Shown: one piece after another, positions 46,701-57,856 of the stretch
Layout: every line of letters starts with the position of its first letter
Numbering within the stretch: position 1 is the first letter of the stretch
NCBI GenBank assembly: GCA_018350325.1
Contig: JAEVLN010000014.1
Coordinates: forward strand, 1,576,001-1,640,000
DNA from: Globodera rostochiensis
Lineage: Eukaryota > Nematoda > Chromadorea > Rhabditida > Heteroderidae
Length of the DNA stretch: 64,000 nt
Direction of reading: 5' to 3'
Translations under genes and position numbers: made by a program
Notes under the pieces: model-generated
What the model was told of the DNA's origin: nothing
Database searches by the model: none
The model's input: the letters and a program-made list of their open reading frames with translations, nothing else

Positions 46701-49268
46701 GCATTCGCCGTTCATCGCTCAGCGGGTCCACTTCCCGACCCAACTCCCGGCCGCCCTCCAATTGTCTCAGCCATTTTGGCCGCTTAGCCGCTTCACCGTC
46801 CGATGAATTTCTAAAAGTTTGAATCGCTTTACAAATTTTAAATATATTTTTTGATTCAAAATCCTTGTTAAGCTTTTGTTTTTTTCTATCCAACAAACAC
46901 AAGCTGCGCGGACGTCTCGCGAAGCAGTTTTACCACTGCCTCCACCATTGTGTACTCGAGTGGACTGCTCCATATTGTGCCGGGTCCGGAATGGCATGCG
47001 TGGGAACGGACTGTTGTGGCATGAAGATGAGCGGAGCACTCGTAGCAAAGTCTAAGCGGAACGTGCCCATGGGATCGGATGCAGTCCTCGTCAAAACATG
47101 TACTGACGGCCATTCGACTAGACGATTGGCATCCCTTAAAGGTCAAAATTTGTATTGGGGAGCATTTAGGACTTACTTTCATTTGGCAGGTGGCACTGAT
47201 AAGCACTGGCAGAGGTTGGCACATAAAGCGCATCGGCAGTTCGGTTTGACATGAATCGGCACAGATTTGGCAAAGGAATAGCGGAGGAGATGTATCCCCA
47301 AGATTGGCACATAGCGCCGGCTCGAAGGTCAGCCGGGTGCTGGGGCATAAACCAACTCAAAAAATTCCTTGAAACTACAGCTTTACCACCTTAGACCATG
47401 CTCAACGCAATTTATGCTTTGGCACGGGAGCGGAGACCAAGCTAAACGCGAGTGTAAATTTGAATGCTCCAAAATTGTCCAAGTAAGTACCATGAATTTT
47501 ATATTGAACCGATTTACGGTTTAAAATTGCGGGATTCATGAGGGGCCAATAGTGAAAAAGCAAATTGGCCGCAACAATGCGCGACTCGCTGGTACCCGAA
47601 GCAATCACAGTCATAAGGTCCTGACAAAGTTTGGAACGATGGCATTTATTAAGTTGAAAAGATTTAACTCCAAAATGGACACAATTTTCTCACATTGTAT
47701 AAGTCGGGTAAGGTGCGCATCAAACTCTCCACAGCCATTGAATGAAGGCCTAAAATTGTTTAAATATTCAGATTAGATTTAAGGATAAGCACATGGGTCA
47801 GAAGGGTGGTGAAGAATGAGGATAAGCACTGCCGGCACCGACACGCGCCCGTTGGCACCTTCACCGAAAGAGTACGGCAAAACGCAGTCGCAGAGGAGGT
47901 GGACGAGGCGGCGATCCATCTCTGCGGGAAACACGCCGAGTTGGCCGGCAAGCAGAAGGGGCATTTGGTCTGTGGGATTGGATACGGTGGAATATGCCAA
48001 TTTAAATTTGGCACAATATCAATAGGCCCACCTATACAGTCCCGATCAATAAAAAAGTAAAGCGCCTTCAGTGTGTCCAAAACGGCCTCAGAAATATCTG
48101 AAGGAAAGTGCTGTTTCAGCGTGGTCCGTCCCACCACCCAAAATGCGACCAATGTGCGCTGAGTTGAGCATCGGGAAGGCATCCAACAGGTTCATAATGC
48201 CGTAGAACAGCCCGGAGTAGTTCAGGTTCGGATACAGACCGGCCCGAACGGTCGTATTCTCCGCACTGAACGCCTCGAAAAGTGCGCTCCGCTCCGCTGG
48301 AAGTTCTTTCAAAAAGCTGAACTTGGAATTGAATGAAGAACGATTAAATATTGGTTCTGTCCTTTAAATAACTTGCCCAACAAGTGTTTGCTGAAAGTAG
48401 CGCAATGTGGTCACAATTTCTGCACTGCTCGGTGGCTGTTGTTGGCCCATAATGCGCGAATGGAAGTCGCTCAGAGTGCGGATTTTGGCCGAGACTAAAA
48501 GGCATTTTGAGAGGCGTGGCTATTATCACTTTTTTAAATTTGAATTTTCGCATGTTTACATGTGTAATATTTGAGTAGATAGGCCATTTTAGCGAGAAAA
48601 CAGCTGTTTGGAACTTGTTTATTAGTGCCGAATTAGGAAGGCATTAATACAAATTATGTGCCATATGCCAAAGGGTGCCGGGAAATGGACGAGGGGGGGG
48701 GGGCGTTGGGTGGGTGGGGGGGGGTGAATAATCAATTTGCCCGCAGGATGAAAATGCCAACGGCACTCAGCCCATTATGTTCTCTGCCAAATTCTTTTTT
48801 TTTGCGTATGAAATGCGCGCGCGCATTAGGCACATTTCATGCCAAAGACAAAAAACGAAAAAGGGAATTAAAAAAAACGCAAATGGACAAAAAATAGAGG
48901 CGAATTAAGCCTCTGACAAAATCGAGACTATTTGATGGGAATTTTCGAGAGTAAAATGAGGAGAGAAATAGAAACAGAAGAATTGGGAGGACTAAACTTC
49001 CATATTTGACCATTTTATTGTACTTAATTAGGTTGAATATGTATCAGAAACCCACAAGTTGCAGCTCGAGTAGTCGCCATCACAGCCGAATGCCCAGCTA
49101 AAATGATGTGTTTAGTATTTGAGTTCATTTTTGGTGTCCATTCCCCCCCCCCCCTCCAATTCCAAATTATCCAATAAAATCGTTTATCCAATTACCGCTT
49201 ATCGGCTTACCTGACTTTTTGCTCGGCTTTGGTTTCCAACTCGGCGGTGGATAATACAATTTGGACAT
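37715..49268 (-). CDS. unc-79: UNC-79, auxiliary subunit of the NALCN/NCA sodium leak channel complex
   Basis: Large intracellular protein that, with UNC-80, supports localisation and activity of the NALCN (nematode NCA) leak channel in neurons. Exons match human UNC79 along its length and in order: AKIRTLSDFHSRIM (48494 down), LLFHYWPLMNP (about 47560), STCFDEDCIRSHGHVPLR (about 47085), LSRFGIWLMAAHCPP (about 46720), LLALAPYDVV (about 46060) and DLCPLPFEAHRLFEFIVSRL (about 45915). Next come PREESRQDF (about 45130), HAITLPLGEDVFWEMVNKEF (about 44120), RLHLLGSLLPDESLYSWDFF (43700), LLRHFNTLLGYSNSDKCFTI (41840), LLEFIADMHVLAKLKVK (38920) and QIELQTSAASPFYNV before the stop at 37715. A 58-bp first exon (49268-49211, MSKLYYPPPSWK...) has a strong donor and the right phase for 48494, but is a proposal only. 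About 25-30 exons; several internal borders not fixed. Confidence 0.93.
42022..42268 (-). repeat. Tandem array filling an unc-79 intron
   Basis: About four copies of a roughly 61-bp unit (shortened in two copies), built on TTCCTTAATTATCTTCTACA and TTAATTAGTTCAAATCCAATC on the plus strand. The intron runs from the donor at 42271 (GAGAG/GTGGGA on the minus strand) to the acceptor at 42017 (ATTTAG/ACATACC). The array occupies practically all of the 255 bp, starting about 4 nt after the donor. The flanking exons join in phase (NSER then HTVFLVVSLF). Confidence 0.9.
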
Positions 49269-50621
49269 TTTTAAGCAAAGATTTTTGTTTTTTTTGCTAC
49301 GCCTTATGCAAATGAATGTGAGACGAAAGCCGCCGGCCGACGTTTGGAATGAAAGGGCCAAATGGGCCCGGAGGGGAGGGGAGGGAAGAGCATCTCAACA
49401 TAATCTCGTTTTGAGGCGGGCAATGGCTAATATTGAGCCCAATTTAAAGAGAGCTTCGGGCAAGGAGGAACCTTCCGCCGATGAAAAAGCTTTCGGGGCT
49501 TTCAAAGCCAATTTTCGTTCTCATTCGCTCGCCCGCGGGCGAAAGAAGACTTCTGCAAGCAAAACAAAAAAATAATTTTGCGGAGAAGTGACTTAAAAGT
49601 CGTGGGGGGTGGGGGACAGAAATTGATGCCAGATGGCCATGGAGACGACCAAAAATTAGACAGAAATTGTGCCGTAGAATGGGAAGGGGCGGCACAGATT
49701 TTATTTCCGACAGCTGCCGGCTGTCAGTTTATTGGCACCAAAAATTGAATTGCACTCACTTCAAAAGCCCCGGAGGAGACGAACAAAACAATTTCGCCCA
49801 ATTTGCCGCCGCTTCCGTTGAAGTGCCGGACGAATATTATTGACCAATTATTTGTTTCCGAGTCGATGTCGAGAGCTATTCAATTATTCAACCTGAGGAC
49901 TCGGAAAATGGCTGAAGTTTGCAGCAATTGAAGAAGATGAAAGAATGTGGCAAAAAAAAGGGAGGGGGGAAGGAAATGCCGAAAGGCACAAAGAGCCCCG
50001 AAGGGGAAACACTTCCCCCCGAGGACACACAACAACGGGCCCAAGTGCAGAAAAATCCTCTGCCTCACCCAACGTCGCATTTCGTCCGCAATTTCCCACC
50101 CCCCCCCCCTTTCTCCACCCGCCAACCACCGGGTGGCTGGGGGGTCGGCTGTGAGTTGTTTGTTCTCCCCCCCAGCGGTTCGTCCATTCCGGCACAAATG
50201 GAGGGATTGTCCCCTTTCCTTCTCCACGGGGCACTTCCAATTTTGCCACAAGCAGTAAACCTTACGGCACTCCCCGAAGGAACAAAATCAATAGAAAAAT
50301 CCAAGAAAATCAAATTCCAAATGGCAAATTAAATACTTATTAACCAGGGAGATCATTAAAATGATATTGGTACATTATGTTAATTTGAGAAATGAACCAA
50401 TTTGCCGCAAGACATGCAAAATTAAATGCATAAAAGCCAACAGAGGATAAATTGTCAAAGCGTAAGATGAGTTCGTTTGTTGGTGGTAATTAAAGCAAAG
50501 ATTAATGAATGTGAATGTACGGATTACAATCATTTAAAATCCGGATGTTAAAAGTAACAATTGGTAAACATTCCCAACGAAAAAGGAAACCAAAATTAGA
50601 AAGAATAATTTCCGAAAGCGC
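49269..50621. other. Region without a convincing gene
   Basis: Upstream flank of unc-79 and downstream flank of the secreted orphan, so promoter elements and a 3' UTR are expected. Open frames at 49261-49575 and 49919-50332 are low-complexity (Lys, Pro, Gly) and overlap in several frames around C-runs at 50098-50109, so I do not call them genes. Confidence 0.5.
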
Positions 50622-51617
50622 TCAATGCTTTTCGCGATATTCCTTATCGACATAATTCACTAACACCTCGGTAACGCAATCTTTAGGGTCGGACAATTCT
50701 CTGTCCGCTTCCGTCTCGTCGTCCAGACGGAATTCGACCCATTCGATGCCGGCCCCCCGAGCGTTGAAGACCAGATATGCCTGCTGGCACGGAATGTGCC
50801 AAGGGCCGTAATTTTCTTTTTGACCTAAAATAAAAAAGGAAATTAAACTTTGAAAATGCAACAATCAATCAAACCTTGGTGAATGTATGCAGTTTTTAAC
50901 GGCATGTAAACCTGCAAGGACCCGGCCAGCACGGTCGCGTAGGTCTGATAGGGCACAAAATCAAAATATAAAATAAAATTGAAAAAAAAGCGAATTTGAA
51001 AATGGATCACTTTGAAAGAAAATCAATTACAGTTCGTCGGCCTTATCAATTAAAAAGATTAACCCAAATCTAACCCGTCGAAATTTTGATAAATTTGTTT
51101 AAAAAAAACAAGCAAATTTTATTGAAAATTTGCTTCAAATAATGCTTCAAATCCGGCTCGATGTCTCCCCCCCCCCTTAAGACAATCCGTCCCCACCTTT
51201 CGATTCGTCGTGTGCATGTCGTGCACCGTGAGACGAGTAGCTGTTGGCACTCTCAGCATGCATGCGCGGTGTCGGAGTTGTAGAGAGTTGTTGAGACGGA
51301 CGAGGGCATCCGTTGAGACGAAGGAGCGGTCCAATTGCGTGTAGCATTCAACCTCAACAAACGGACGCTCGGGGGTTGGGGCAGTCCGTTCGGCGATGGG
51401 CCAATCAAGGAGCTTAAAATACCAATTAAATTCAGCAGCAGCAAAAGCTTATTTTAACCCGAAGATCGATTGGCGGGTAATTCTTTCGATAAAAGGGCGC
51501 GGATCCGCCGTCACTGCCGGAGGCGACGATCGTCGAGAGGAGCAAAACGACGGCACCCGCCGAGCGAAGAAAAGGGCGGCAACGTCCAATTGCCCGACCT
51601 TTTTGCGAGTCGTCCAT
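50622..51617 (-). CDS. Secreted four-cysteine protein of 215 aa, family not recognised
   Basis: Four minus-strand exons, 51617-51459, 51412-51197, 50944-50875 and 50824-50622, join with agreeing phases (0, 0, 1) and clear GT..AG borders, giving a complete 215-residue protein. The N-terminus has a basic region and the hydrophobic run AGAVVLLLSTIVASG, consistent with a signal peptide or signal anchor. The mature part contains four Cys (VECYTQLD, HRACMLRV, HIPCQQAYL, PKDCVTEV), the right number for two disulfides. It also has a beta-like pattern (YATVLAGSLQVYMPLKTAY, GAGIEWVEFRL) and ends EKH. No membrane segment near the C-terminus. I do not recognise it; a nematode-restricted extracellular protein is likely. 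Introns are 46, 252 and 50 bp. Confidence 0.75.
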
Positions 51618-52593
51618 TGCGAATTGGTCGGAAGAGTTTTTGTGGTTGGAATGCGTACAGACACTTTTACAAATTAATGCAATTTGACTCTCAAATTAAA
51701 AGGCAATTAATGATTTAGTGAAACAATGACAAAGTGAAAATAAATGCGTTGGTGGAGCCCAAATGAAAATTATCTTTACCTTCGGGGAATTCATCGCGTT
51801 TTCCGAAACAATCACGCAAATTTAAAAATGCCCTTCTCACAATTTGGACGTAGGCGATGAGATGACTAAGCCGAAAAAGCCATTTACGGAAAGAATTATT
51901 TGTCGAGAACAATGTGCCATCATTTAATGAGAAAGATAAATGACTAAATTGCCTCTGGCACAAATCATTATTATTATAATTAGAGACTCAGGCAAATGAC
52001 TAATAAAAGGAAGAGAGCGGTTTTGAAGTTGAAAAGCAGCAGAAATATTTATGCCCTGCGGCTGATAAGTTTGGAGAGATTCAGAGGGATCGGAGTGGCA
52101 AAAGCGCCGACTGATGCAATTGCCTCGGGGGACGTCCATTTAAGCGGACCTGCAGGGGCGGGACATTGTCGGCAACAAAAAAGGGAAGGGCGTGGCATTA
52201 TTTGGGGCAGCGTAATGGGAAACACCGGGGACAGGGTAAGCAATGCCAATGCCATAAATGACGGACGGATTAAGGCGTGCCCCCCCCCCCCCCACCACGG
52301 CAAATCAAACACTTTCTCATGGCAAACAAAATGTTGGTTGATTTTTTAGATTCAAAAATTTGAGATGCATTTAGCAATTAATCAGCGCCACCGTCCGTAT
52401 AATGACTTACAATAATTTACATTAGCGTTAAATCGGCCCAAAACATAATTGATGAGGGAATTATTAAAATAAAAGGCTTTGTGTTATAATTGTCAATTAA
52501 AAGGTAATTAAATGGGTTAAGAACAATTGGTGCTTAACCAATAGTGAAGTGACTAATATATTGAAAGGATCGATTTGGAAAGCATAAATTTAG
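51618..52593. other. Region without a convincing gene
   Basis: AT-rich spacer with a C-run at 52280-52293 and scattered short open frames on both strands, none with recognisable motifs. A minus-strand open stretch at 51715-51963 (RLSHLIAYVQIVRRAFLN) cannot be excluded as an exon. Confidence 0.4.
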
Positions 52594-52800
52594 TTAAAAA
52601 TTGGTTAGTATTTGGCCGTGAGCATCTTCTCTTTCCACTTTTTTTGACTTCGACTCGATCTCTATGAATCGTTTAAAAGAATAAAAGAATTTGTCTGTTT
52701 TTTGTATTTCATAATACGGCTTCATCGGACAACAACCCCCCCCCCCCGGGGGTGCAATGACTAATGCTAATAGTGCCAAGGAGAGGATGGCAACAAACAT
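52594..52800 (-). CDS. Possible small secreted peptide, 68 aa
   Basis: The minus-strand ATG at 52800 gives MFVAILSLALLALVIAPPGG, a good signal peptide pattern. It is followed by GCCPMKPYYEIQ and a Lys/Glu-rich tail (FIEIESKSKKVEREDAHGQ). An in-frame ATG nine codons upstream is also possible. The signal peptide is followed directly by a run of 12 C/G bases (plus strand 52736-52751), where one base more or less would change the frame, so the downstream part is uncertain. It resembles short nematode secreted peptides or antimicrobial/neuropeptide precursors in general form only. Confidence 0.4.
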   Translation of the reverse strand: MFVAILSLALLALVIAPPGGGGCCPMKPYYEIQKTDKFFYSFKRFIEIESKSKKVEREDAHGQILTNF

Positions 52801-54761
52801 CGTGACTTGTGGGCGCGTGTAAAACAATAGTCGGCGGCAAATAAATGCTTAATCCGTCACAGGCAAACCCTTTCCTGTCGGTACCAACCAATACCCACAA
52901 AATTGGCTTTTTAGTGCTAATTACAAAACCACCGATCCTTTTATTTATCCGTTTGTCGGTACTTTTTGGTTATCACTTTGTGCGTGTGCCGTTCTCATTT
53001 TAAAACTCGTTGCTCAACTGGCAGATGAGGCGCCGCCGCTCACTTACTCCGGCTCCACGAGTTTTGCTCTTATTTAGTTTAAATTAAATAATTAATGAGA
53101 AAAAACCCCCCAATTCTCCGCTTTTTGTTGGGATACTCTCAATTAGCAACACAAAAGTAGCGCATAGTTATGTACATGCAATCAGACCATAAATTTGTGG
53201 ATTTGTTCTGTTTAGGTCAACAAAATTCAAAAAAAGTAAAAGGGTTGTCCCTGTGGGGGAAAAAGTGAAGATTTGGGCAGCAGAATACGGTAGTTGTGCC
53301 AAATTACATTAACGGCGTCTGCCCATAATTTTGTCCAAAAACGTCAACCAAATACCCACCGTAACCATTCCCCATTCAAAAAATATTGTCATTTTCATTT
53401 GTGGACTTATTTGTTATTAGGTAAATTTGTCTTGTGGCAAATGACTCACTCAAAATAAACGCCAAAGTTCCGCTGATTGTTTTTGTAATTGGAGCGCTTT
53501 TTAGCAAATAACACTCGAAAGTTAACAAATTAGCGTGCGTCAATTGCCCATTAGCCATTAAACAGCCAAATTGTTTATAATTTGCCAATTTTCAATGGCC
53601 CTAACTCAATTATTGTGAAATGCTTTATTAAATGAACATAATTTCTGTTACATCATTTTGAAGAATTGTATATAATCTCATAGCCTATTTTAGGGTCAGA
53701 GAAGCGGCAATTAAGCACTAAATATGTATTTAAGAATGTGCCAATATCGAACCACGAAAAAAGAGTTTTGAATGCCGCTAGTTCACAGGCCGATTCACGA
53801 CTTTATCGAATTTTTGTCGAAATGCTTTTCGTGGAATGTTGGCAATTGATGACGTTGGCTTACAAAAACTCGAGAAACTCTGTCCGTAGGCGGTGAGATA
53901 AGAAAGGCGTACGAAAATGGCAAAATATGTGCCAAAATATAATATCATGAGAAAATCCTTTAACCACTTCATTACATTTTGTCCCTTTTCTTACGTAATA
54001 TTTGCAATTTTAATTAGCCATTTGCAGCTTTTGCTCGAAGACCCAAATCGGGCGCTTTGCTTCTCACCGTTTTTTTCATTTATTTTTGCTCCGCTAAATA
54101 TTTGCTAATGCATTACCAGAGTCTTAGGCCCATTACCATATTCATTTTGCAGAATGATCAGCATTTGGCAAATTTGAGGATTATTTGGATATGGACAAAA
54201 TGGGCATTTTTTGTGCGTGGGTTGGACCAAACATCGGAGGGAATGGAATTGGCCAATTGGGTACAAAACGTGTCCAAAATGGGCGAATATTGTACATTAT
54301 TCCTAAAATAATCGTTGCCGCGGCCGCTTAAATCTTCCGACTTTTGCAGAAATGCGTGGAAATGTTTTAGGGATAATTCTTTTTATCCCCCCCCCCCCCC
54401 CTCCCGTAAAATAACAGAAAATTCTTAAGAATAAAAAGGGGCCGCCGCAATTGCAGCAGAACAATTTGAAGACGACGGCACGCTTAAAAAGTTAAAATGG
54501 AATTGTAATTATTTTTTGTTACTTTATCAGCACAAATTATTGCCGCCCACCGATCAATGAATGAATTAATGAATGAATTAATATTTAATATGTTCTCGTA
54601 CAATAAATGGTCTCTCACGCTGATTGAACATCCGATAAAAGGAACATTCATTTTACAAAAAGTGTCGTTCTTGTCCTCCAAGGACACTGAAAATTGTTCA
54701 GATCAAATAAAGAAATTTCTATTTAATTTTTTTTTCTTTTAATTCATTTTTTTGATCAAAA
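52801..54761. other. AT-rich intergenic region
   Basis: No gene recognised. A minus-strand open frame at 53778-53972 (FAIFVRLSYLTAYGQSFSSF) is hydrophobic at its start and might be an exon of an unknown small gene. A 14-C run sits at 54389-54402. The last part likely carries the promoter of the SLC35F gene. Confidence 0.4.
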
Positions 54762-56317
54762 ATGGGGGGCGGCGGTTCGAAAAAGCTTTCAACTTCTGAA
54801 AGTCCCAGCCCGATGTGTGTGCTAGACAGTGATCAGAATGACTTCCGATCCGTTCGTTCCCGAACTCCCGACCGTCTTCGACTGTTTTGGGGTTGTTTGG
54901 TCGTTCTTTGTGTGGCCATTTCCACGGGGTACGGCTCCCAGCTGAAGTTCTCCCTGCTGAACTCCGCTACTGCCCACTTTTACCCTCCCTTTCTGATGAT
55001 GTGGTTCAACAACTGCTGCCTGGCAAGTCATTTCTTTTTTTGCGGGTATTTGGGTATCTTTCAAGGCTAAGCCATTCAGATCATCTGTTTCCCGCTCTAT
55101 TTGATCTTTGAGAGGATAAAATCGAAGGAGCGATCAGTGCGGGAAATCACAGCAGAATGTGCGCAAATAATTGCGGAGAATGGTCTCCGCAGTGGGTCAG
55201 TCCTCCTCCACCATTTGAGGAGAAGCCATGGCCATAACCTCCCCCTGAGACTGAACACATTCAAAGTGCGTCAAGTTTTAGCTTGGGCAGGGAGCTGTTC
55301 TTTCTGCTCCTCTACACAATTGGCAATTACTCTTACGCTCTGTCCCTGGGTCGCATCACTTCCAGCGCTGCATTGACCGTTCGCAGCTTCGACGTGTCCC
55401 TCGTCTATTTGCTTGGACACCTGATCCTTAGTGAACGGTTCATCACCCTCAAAGTCGGGACTGATTCAAGACCGGGGCATTTTTTGGGGAATCGATTTTT
55501 TCGTAAACCAATCGCGTTAAGACAATGGCCGTTGCGTTGGCAACCGGAGGGGTGCTTTTGATCGCTCAGGACCACCAATTTGCTGCTGATCTGGTCGGTG
55601 TATTTTTGGTGTTGCTGTCTTGCGGCGTGGATGCCATTTATAAGGTCATTTGAGTTTGATCCAAATTGGACACAATTGATAAACCAGGCAGGATCTGATC
55701 AAACTTAACTTCTGCATATTCTGGCACAGGTGAGCTTCAAGTGGATGGCAGGCCAAGCATCGTTTGGCCAAGGCATGTTCTTTCTGTCGGGAATGGCATT
55801 GGTCAACCTGCCGATCAATGCTCTCCCAACCGCTTTGCTGTTGCATTTTGGCGTTGAGCGATGGGAATGGGCCTTTGTCCCCTGGAGCTCCGTCATTGGA
55901 TTTGTACTGCTCACATTCGGTTGGTTTAACGCTTATTTAAAAAATTGATTTTTTAAATTTAATTATAAGTGTTCAACATCAGCACCATATTCGGTGTTGC
56001 TTTGCTCAACCCACTGATCATCTCAATTGGAGTCCTTTGCGGCATTCCGATCAGCATCGGTCGGTCCCTCGGGAAAACCCATTAAAATAAATGCCAATTT
56101 GCGACATTCCCAAGGGATTGACGTGGCCTTCCGTGGTAAACAGCCGACCGTTGGCTTTCTGATCGGTGCAATTTTGCTGGTGGCGTCGGTTATTTTGGTA
56201 ACTTTCCATGAACAATTTCGTGCTTACGTCAGCAGACCAATTCGCTGTTGGAGAAAATCCGACGCCGGCGGGGCGGAAGAGGAAGAGAATAACGCAGAAA
56301 GTCACGAACAAGCCTAA
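54762..56317 (+). CDS. SLC35F3/F4-type membrane transporter (drug/metabolite transporter fold)
   Basis: Polytopic carrier of the SLC35F group; SLC35F3 has been linked to thiamine transport, but substrate is not predictable here. It starts MGGGGSKKLSTSESPSP and then has about ten hydrophobic segments over seven or eight exons. These include LFWGCLVVLCVAISTGYG, FLMMWFNNCC, FPLYLIFERIKSK, ECAQIIAENGL, FFLLLYTIGNYSYALSLG, SFDVSLVYLLGHLILSERF, ALATGGVLLIAQDH, LVLLSCGVDAIYK, VSFKWMAGQASFGQGMFFLS, FNISTIFGVALLNPLIISIG and GFLIGAILLVASVILVTF. The order and spacing match human SLC35F4 (WTLTNYLYLLAL, SALYKVLFK, YPILISIG). The C-terminal tail is acidic and ends HEQA. Exon borders at 55025-55075 and 55445-55520 are approximate; the first may use a weak donor. 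Confidence 0.85.
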
Positions 56318-57856
56318 AAATGTCCGGCATTCTCTCTCACCGGGGGGAGGGCACCCGGCCAAATCCAACACCGGCAATTATTAGAATGCAAATTCGGGTC
56401 CATTTTTAGATATTAAATAGAAATAACCTTTTTCCGTCTCCATAAACATTAATTAAAGTGTCTTTCTTTGTTTGCAATTTTGAAGAATTCGTACAAATTG
56501 TTCCTATAAAATAGTTTAATATTTGTGTTAAAATTGTGCAAAATTTATTCTGTTTTGTGTCAGTGCGCGCCAAGGGAAATTTGAACAAATATTCCGAAGA
56601 TTTGCGTGAATAAAATAGTGGCGGGGGGGGGGGGGGGCGTAAGTAATTAATGAAGTTGGGGACGGACATCGAAAGTCGACCGATCAAAGTTACGAAACAA
56701 CTCAAAGTTTGTACACGGAGAATCGAATTGTGCGTTGGATGAACCGACCATTTGGAAGAAGAAAATGGAGAGCACAACTTTGGACAACAAACAAAACAAA
56801 CACATTTTGGGGTGAATGAATGAATATCACGGCGATGGACACGGGGGACAGAGAGGGGACCGATCACAAATGGTGGCTTAATTAATCAATCAATTAATTG
56901 TCTAAATGATCCGATCAAAAAAACCAGACCAGAGCAAACCCAGACAGTAACTAATTCAGAGCAATTTTTGGCAAAATCAACGGGCGGATCAAAAAGCATG
57001 CCTTTGGCATCGATTTTGTTGAATGCCGATTTTGTTGAATGCCGATTTTGCCTTACAAATTAGGAAAGAATTGAATAGAATCGAATGGTTTTCGAATGAA
57101 AGACTTTCTGAAGAGAATTTTCATTTGTTTCAGTGAAAGTGTGAAGTTGAAAGAACGGATTCCGAAGGGTCACAGAAAGGTAAAAGTTGCCGAAAGAATC
57201 AAATGTTATTTAAATAAAAATAAAAATCATTTAAATAAAAATCATTGTAAAGAAAGAAAGAGCGAGTAATGAACGGTGGGCGAGGTAAGGATTTGTTGCT
57301 GAATGGGGGAGGGGGAAGGTAACTGAATTTCCCCATCCAAAGTCGAATATTTTGGTTGTGAAAGACCGACTAGGGCAGTGAGTGTCCGTGGGGGGGGGGG
57401 ACGTTTTGCGTGGTTTGGTAAATGAAAATGTGAAAATGGCGAAATTATACTCTCGATGAGGAGAACATTTGTGAATTGGAAGTGCGTAGATGTTGCTACT
57501 TAAATGGAATGAGTCAAAAACAGACAGAGTCAGTCTAATTGTAACATTTGATGATGAAAGGACCTCGTGGCTTTGGGATAGTTACCCTCAATGAGTTTGG
57601 GGCGGGAGACTAACGGGTGGGGAAACTACGCCGGAGGGTGAGGCGAAAAACCCAAAATAATTTAGGGAGTGGGGCAAATCGCCGAAATTTCGGCTTATCT
57701 CTGCAGAGAAAGTAATTTGCTTTTCCTTTTTAAATTCAGCTACCAACCCCAATTGGAAGGCAAAGGACGGAATTCGGTCCGTCTTTCTTTTGTTGGATTG
57801 CCCCACCCCTGCTGCTTTTTGTTAGTGGTATGAAACAAATTGAATTAATTAAATTG
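56318..57856. other. Intergenic region between convergent genes
   Basis: Between the 3' ends of the SLC35F gene (plus) and the zinc-finger gene (minus). It contains a G-run at 56624-56637, another at 57391-57400 and AT-rich sequence. A minus-strand open frame at 56406-56867 lacks recognisable motifs and reads through the G-run, so I do not call it. Nothing else supported. Confidence 0.5.

Noticed and set aside
51715..53972. Two minus-strand segments with similar RLSxLxAYxQ wording (51.85 and 53.88 kb)
   Set aside because: The similarity covers only about ten residues, the DNA match is weak, and no splice-consistent gene could be built around either.
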